37,959 bases of DNA from Chlorobiaceae bacterium (lineage in GTDB: Bacteria > Bacteroidota > Chlorobiia > Chlorobiales > Chlorobiaceae): contig JAAXXI010000018.1 in NCBI GenBank assembly GCA_013334565.1, positions 1 to 37,959 on the forward strand, read 5' to 3'. This document shows, piece after piece, positions 34,885 through 37,959 of the stretch. The position numbers and the translations under genes are program-made. The notes beneath the pieces were generated by a model that saw only the letters and a program-made list of their open reading frames with translations, made no database searches and had not been told where the DNA came from. Each line of letters begins with the position of its first letter. Within the stretch, counting starts at the first letter, position 1.

Positions 34885-34972
34885 TGTCATCCTGAATGAA
34901 GCATAGCGGAGTGAAGGATTCATTTGCTTGAAAGAAAAAGCTCCAGGAATCTTTGCTTCGCTAAGAATGACC
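34885..34972. repeat. Inverted TGTCAT...GGATTC repeat pair
   Basis: Left arm 34885-34921 (TGTCATCCTGAATGAAG, ending in GGATTC) and right arm 34946-34972 (its diverged complement) can fold back. It is the same family as the pair at 19768-19921. The rest of 34823-35089 shows no gene. Confidence 0.7.
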
Positions 34973-35089
34973 GATAAAAGAGCACATGGGATTGATTCTA
35001 ACGACCTGTTTGCAAAACAGTTCAAAACAGAATGAGATCATGGGATTTCATCCTGAAAAAAACCGGATTAATCCCATTGATCGTTAGAG

Positions 35090-35356
35090 TTATAATATTT
35101 GAAAATATACCAAAATAAATCAGTATTGTACTGAAAACCTGGATTAGTATGTTTTTGTGACGGTAATGTGCGGATGGATAGTTTTATGATGGATTTAGTG
35201 TATTAATAGATGTAATATATTGTTAATTTATTGTTTGTTTTGAGTCGAGAAAAGAAGGATGATAACTTGTAACGCTTTAAAAAGTAAAGGCTTAGTTGCA
35301 AGATCAGGGTTTGATTCACGAGTCTGATTTTCAATTCTTAGAAATATAACCGCATC
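35090..35356. other. AT-rich leader of the XRE gene
   Basis: A strongly AT-rich stretch without a gene, unlike the GC-rich nuo and hup part. It probably contains the XRE promoter. Several TATAAT-like strings occur by composition, so I do not pick one. Confidence 0.4.
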
Positions 35357-35752
35357 ATGGCTACCGATTCGATCTATGAAAAAATGGCAAAGATAACTTC
35401 AAGTGAACCATCCGGTTGGCTCGAAGACGCTCGTTGGAGAATGGAGAACAGAGCCTGGCTGAGGCGTTCCCAGTCAATCGCATTGAAAATCCTGATGACG
35501 CTTCGCGAAAAAAAGATGTCCCAGAAAGAGCTTGCAGAGATTGTGGGAGTATCTCCCCAGCAGGTCAGCAAGATCGTCAAAGGAAGGGAAAACCTTACCT
35601 TCGAAACGATTGCTATGCTTGAAAAGGCCCTTGGTATCGTATTGATGAAGATTCCTCGATGTAAGGCTGCAATGGTTGCTGACATCGTTATTCCTGCGTC
35701 ATCTGTTTCCGATACCCGTAGCGAAAATGATTCCGGAAGACGTCAGGTTTGA
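35357..35752 (+). CDS. XRE-family transcriptional regulator (orphan antitoxin-like)
   Basis: The 131-residue protein has an N-terminal extension (about 1-45, helical and charged) and a Cro/CI-type HTH from about residue 50 to 100. The HTH includes [20 protein letters not shown] and [20 protein letters not shown]. The form resembles antitoxin-type regulators such as HigA-like or the XRE partners of HigB. No toxin gene lies directly beside it, although a short frame of 52 codons starts at 35780. The AT-rich leader and surrounding repeats suggest horizontal gain. Confidence 0.8.
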   Translation: MATDSIYEKMAKITSSEPSGWLEDARWRMENRAWLRRSQSIALKILMTLREKKMSQKELAEIVGVSPQQVSKIVKGRENLTFETIAMLEKALGIVLMKIPRCKAAMVADIVIPASSVSDTRSENDSGRRQV

Positions 35753-35989
35753 CCACTGATTTTGCAGATTGATTTTCCTATGGATTCGTCCCGGAAATAT
35801 CTCATCAATCAGGCAGCCGTCATCGAACTCCCTTTTTATCAGCCGCATCTGCCTTTATCCAGAACGTGTAATGCGGAGAAGTGCTGCAGCCGGTATCGCT
35901 TTGAATTAAACTTTTCAGCTTTTGATGTTACGGAATAACGGAGTTTTTTACTTTTTGAAAATGATGAAATGATATCATAATATAGTATC
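35753..35989. other. Spacer between XRE gene and hicA
   Basis: A 52-codon frame (35780-35938, starting MDSSRKYLINQAAVIEL) is open on the plus strand. It lacks a clear Shine-Dalgarno sequence or known motif, and could be a relic. The hicA promoter follows at 35955-35983. Confidence 0.3.
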
Positions 35990-35990
35990 A
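35955..35990 (+). promoter_or_regulatory. hicAB promoter with overlapping operator
   Basis: TTGAAA (35955-35960), a 17-base spacer and TAATAT (35978-35983) form a good sigma-70 promoter. Its start would fall on or within a base of the hicA ATG, suggesting a leaderless mRNA. TGATATCA (35970-35977) and the distal GTATCA (35985-35990) form a partial palindrome over the -10 box, a probable HicB site. Confidence 0.6.
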
Positions 35991-36241
35991 TGAATAAAAA
36001 GCATCAGAAGATTCTTGACAAGATTTTTCAGAATCCGATATGTTCAGATGTCGCATGGAATGACATCGAAAATCTTCTGATTGCTCTCGGCGCTGAATTG
36101 TCGGAAGGGAAGGGTTCCAGAGTTCGCATTGCACTCAATGGCATTCGAGCTGTTTTTCACAGACCTCATCCACAAAAAGAGACCGACAAGGGTGCGTTGC
36201 AGTCAATGAGACGTTTTTTACAAGAAGCCGGAGTTCGTTAA
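35990..36241 (+). CDS. hicA: HicA-type toxin (GSR variant)
   Basis: HicA toxins are small double-stranded-RNA-binding-fold mRNA interferases. The 83-residue protein has the family layout, a beta-strand after an RNA-contact loop and then ALNGIRAVFHRPHP and a final helix (SMRRFLQEAGV). The position that usually reads GSH, with the catalytic His, here reads GSR (KGSRVRI). His residues occur instead in FHRPHPQ further on. No Shine-Dalgarno sequence precedes the ATG, in keeping with the leaderless promoter. The gene is three bases before hicB. Confidence 0.85.
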   Translation: MNKKHQKILDKIFQNPICSDVAWNDIENLLIALGAELSEGKGSRVRIALNGIRAVFHRPHPQKETDKGALQSMRRFLQEAGVR

Positions 36242-36243
36242 TC

Positions 36244-36561
36244 ATGCTTGTTTACAAAGGATATACAGGGCAGGTGGAATTTGATGGAGAAGCGGGAATC
36301 TTTCATGGAGAAGTGCTCGATACCAGGGACGTCATCACATTCCAGGGCAAAACGGTGGATGAGATCGAAACAGCGTTCCGTGAATCGATAGAAGATTATC
36401 TTGAGTTCTGCAGGGAAAGAGGGGAGGAACCGGACAGACCCTTTTCGGGAAAACTCGTGCTGCGTATAACACCGGAACTTCATCACAAGGTTTACCTCAA
36501 GGCGGCGAAATCCGGGAAAAGCCTGAACCGGTGGATATCTGACACACTCGAATCGGCTTGA
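36244..36561 (+). CDS. hicB: HicB-type antitoxin with CopG-like end
   Basis: HicB binds HicA and represses the operon. The 105-residue protein has an N-terminal partial RNase-H-like HicB domain (YTGQVEFDGEAGIFHGEVLD, then FQGKTVDEIETAFRESIEDY). A ribbon-helix-helix segment ends it (LVLRITPELHHKVYLKAAKS, GKSLNRWISDTLES). The order toxin-antitoxin and the tiny gap are standard for hicAB. The palindrome over the hicA promoter is the expected operator. A heptamer array starts ten bases after its stop. Confidence 0.9.
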   Translation: MLVYKGYTGQVEFDGEAGIFHGEVLDTRDVITFQGKTVDEIETAFRESIEDYLEFCRERGEEPDRPFSGKLVLRITPELHHKVYLKAAKSGKSLNRWISDTLESA

Positions 36562-36570
36562 TCGAATTGT

Positions 36571-36640
36571 GGGAAGCGGGGAATGGGTAATGGGAATTGG
36601 GGGCTGGAAAGTGGAGAGTGGGAAGTGGGATTTGGGATGT
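36571..36640. repeat. Heptamer array 3 (10 units of GGGAANT type)
   Basis: Ten consecutive units (GGGAAGC, GGGGAAT, GGGTAAT, GGGAATT, GGGGGCT, GGAAAGT, GGAGAGT, GGGAAGT, GGGATTT, GGGATGT) keep register with no slip. It leads directly into the second 99-bp hairpin element. Confidence 0.9.
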
Positions 36641-36642
36641 AG

Positions 36643-36741
36643 AGCCCCGTAGGGGCGGGATATTGGTAGCCAGGGGTGCCAGCCCCTGGATTGAGGGGCA
36701 AAAATAATTTGGGTTTCAGCCCCATAGGGGCGGCATATTGG
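36643..36741. repeat. 99-bp hairpin element, copy 2
   Basis: Same length and hairpins as 30854-30952, about 90% identical. Downstream come GAAGTGG-type and GCTCATT-type units as at copy 1 (36742-36800). The rest of the spacer to 36879 shows a diverged copy of the sequence that precedes array A (CGACATCATTGCAATTCCAC). Confidence 0.88.
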
Positions 36742-36879
36742 AAGTGGAGACTGTGAAGACTGGGGACTGGGGCGTTCTCATTGCTCGTCGCTCATTGCTT
36801 TCAACTCAGATAACTCCCAGCTCGACATCATTGCAATTCCACGGTTCTGATATCTCGGCCTCGTTGCTGCAGGTTCTTT

Positions 36880-37200
36880 TCAGGATTCAACCGGCTCTCT
36901 GAGGGTTGCAGGAACAATGGTTTTCAATATCTGTTTTTCAGATTCGGCGGCATGGAAGAGCTCCCACCGCTGCTGGAGGTTCATCCAGAAATCGGGCGTG
37001 TTTCCGAAGAACGCTGCAAGCCTCAAAGCGGTTGCAGGGGTAATGCCCCGTTTTCCATTGATAATCTCGTTGATCCGCTGAAAGGGAACATGGATGGAAT
37101 CGGCAAGCTTGCGCTGCGAAATTTCCATGGGTATGAGGAATTCCTCGAGCAGCATTTCTCCCGGATGCGTCGGGGTTCTGTTTGACGGTATGCGTATCAT
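36880..37200 (-). CDS. higA: HigA-type antitoxin
   Basis: HigA binds the HigB toxin and represses their operon. The 106-residue protein starts MIRIPSNRTPTHPGEMLLEE, a signature of the HigA/VapI family. It has an HTH (SQRKLADSIHVPFQRINEII) and the typical C-terminal FWMNLQQRWELFHA. It follows higB by ten bases. Two decayed copies lie at 34565-34822 and 33504-33575, so this is the only intact version in the window. Confidence 0.93.
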   Translation of the reverse strand: MIRIPSNRTPTHPGEMLLEEFLIPMEISQRKLADSIHVPFQRINEIINGKRGITPATALRLAAFFGNTPDFWMNLQQRWELFHAAESEKQILKTIVPATLREPVES

Positions 37201-37210
37201 ATTATATTAA

Positions 37211-37504
37211 TTAATGATAATCGATAATCTCCACATTTTCCGGTCCTGAAGCCGACCATTCGAAACATATTCTGTACTGGCGATTTATACGAATGCTGAA
37301 TTGTCCTTTATGGTTACCCGCCAAGGCCTCCAAATGATTTCCCGGTGGTATTCTCAATTCTTCAAGAAAAACCACTGAATCAAGCTGATCAAGCTTTCGT
37401 CCAGCTTGGCGCCATAAAATAACGGGGCATAATTTCAAAGCTGGTTTTGTTTGCTTTCCGTTAAAAATGTCTTCTGTTGCCTGGTTGTTGAATGACTGTA
37501 TCAT
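37211..37504 (-). CDS. higB: HigB-type toxin (RelE fold)
   Basis: HigB toxins are RelE-fold ribosome-dependent mRNA endonucleases. The 97-residue product has the family end GQFSIRINRQYRICFEWSAS followed by VEIIDYH. The middle includes RIPPGNHLEALAGNHKGQFS. The toxin-first order with higA ten bases later is typical of higBA. A pair of direct repeats (37537-37563) just upstream may hold the operator. The ATG is preceded by TTATC without a strong Shine-Dalgarno sequence. Confidence 0.92.
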   Translation of the reverse strand: MIQSFNNQATEDIFNGKQTKPALKLCPVILWRQAGRKLDQLDSVVFLEELRIPPGNHLEALAGNHKGQFSIRINRQYRICFEWSASGPENVEIIDYH

Positions 37505-37536
37505 GATAACACGGAACCCATGCTATTTGTTTTACA

Positions 37537-37563
37537 TCCTGAAATATTTTTGAGTCCTGAAAT
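37537..37563 (-). promoter_or_regulatory. Direct-repeat operator candidate of higBA
   Basis: TCCTGAAAT occurs at 37537-37545 and 37555-37563, 18 bp apart, 33 bp upstream of the higB ATG. This could be a pair of HigA half-sites or part of the promoter region. Confidence 0.4.
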
Positions 37564-37622
37564 CACGGTCAAATGAATCATTGTTCAATGTTTCCCTGGT
37601 TGACGAAAAAGGAGAATAGTTC

Positions 37623-37642
37623 GTAATATATCGCGATATTAC
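37623..37642. promoter_or_regulatory. Near-palindrome upstream of higBA
   Basis: GTAATATATCGCGATATTAC pairs at eight of ten positions and contains the perfect 12-mer ATATCGCGATAT. It lies about 120 bp before higB in a spacer (37505-37959) with no gene that I can see. Confidence 0.35.
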
Positions 37643-37785
37643 AATATTAGCACTTCACTTATTGTTCTGTCTGATCATGATGACCTGTCTGAATGATGGT
37701 ATTATAGGGGGAAATTTTGCCTCGATCGTTGCTGGAAATTAAATTTTTATATGGAGTTGCAGTATTCGCCAGATAAGCGGAATCG

Positions 37786-37834
37786 GGGGATTGGGAAATG
37801 GGGGCTGGAAAGTGGGAAGCGGGGAATGGGGGCT
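37786..37834. repeat. Heptamer array 4 (7 units)
   Basis: Units GGGGATT, GGGAAAT, GGGGGCT, GGAAAGT, GGGAAGC, GGGGAAT, GGGGGCT in register, the same word set as array 3. Confidence 0.85.
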
Positions 37835-37959
37835 GCTTAATCCGGCAAGATCGAACAGGTTATCCGGAAAACGTCGAACAGTAACCGGCCATCATTCTGT
37901 CTGCAAGAAGCAATGTAAAAAAGTGTTCGAAGTTAACCTGTTTCCGCCATCACTTTTCG

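Noticed and set aside
34988..35090. TCTAACGA and TCGTTAGA inverted octamers with GGGATT/AATCCC in swapped order
   Set aside because: The arms cannot form one continuous hairpin and the match is short, so chance is likely.
1..37959. tRNA, rRNA, integrase or transposase genes
   Set aside because: None recognised by eye on either strand.

Overview
The window looks like a chromosomal segment of a green sulfur bacterium (Chlorobiaceae). The main reason is an eleven-gene complex I operon without nuoE, nuoF and nuoG, followed at once by a membrane-bound uptake [NiFe] hydrogenase. The typical house-keeping neighbours (folE/queD-type pterin genes, a CsgG-like protein, an NtrB/NtrC pair) fit that lineage. 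The species cannot be fixed from sequence alone. The first 30 kb is dense, moderately GC-rich and ordinary in gene style. The last 7.5 kb is repeat-rich, partly AT-rich and full of toxin-antitoxin genes, so it reads as an accessory region.

Layout: 1-1.35 kb holds the 3' part of a ferrochelatase-like gene, a TPR protein and a small membrane protein. 1.55-12.7 kb is nuoABCDHIJKLMN, read left to right and closed by a strong terminator. 12.9-17.0 kb is hupS-hupL-hupC-hupD, with a -24/-12 (sigma-54-like) promoter candidate in front and a terminator-like hairpin between hupC and hupD. 17.0-19.5 kb carries queD-folE (minus), then OsmC-like and thioredoxin genes (plus), then a Nudix hydrolase (minus). 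19.6-24.5 kb has a repeat-bearing spacer, a secreted von Willebrand A protein, an outer-membrane barrel protein, a methionine gamma-lyase (minus) and a PhnA/YjdM-type zinc-ribbon protein.

24.6-29.6 kb is the most coherent regulatory unit. A near-consensus sigma-54 promoter precedes a cytochrome c and a DUF4405-type membrane protein with repeated C-terminal helical units. These are followed by a sensor kinase and a sigma-54 activator of the NtrC family. The simplest reading is that the kinase/activator pair controls the cytochrome unit through sigma-54, but this is inference.

30.5-37.96 kb contains a SWIM-domain protein, a DUF433/DUF5615 pair, an XRE regulator, hicAB and higBA. Around them lie several arrays of degenerate repeats that keep a strict 7-bp register, two copies of a 99-bp GC-rich hairpin element, a direct duplication of about 358 bp that brackets the DUF433/DUF5615 pair, and two decayed copies of higA. 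The arrays, the hairpin element and the higA fragments recur together as composite modules. This is the part of the window most likely to hold something undescribed.
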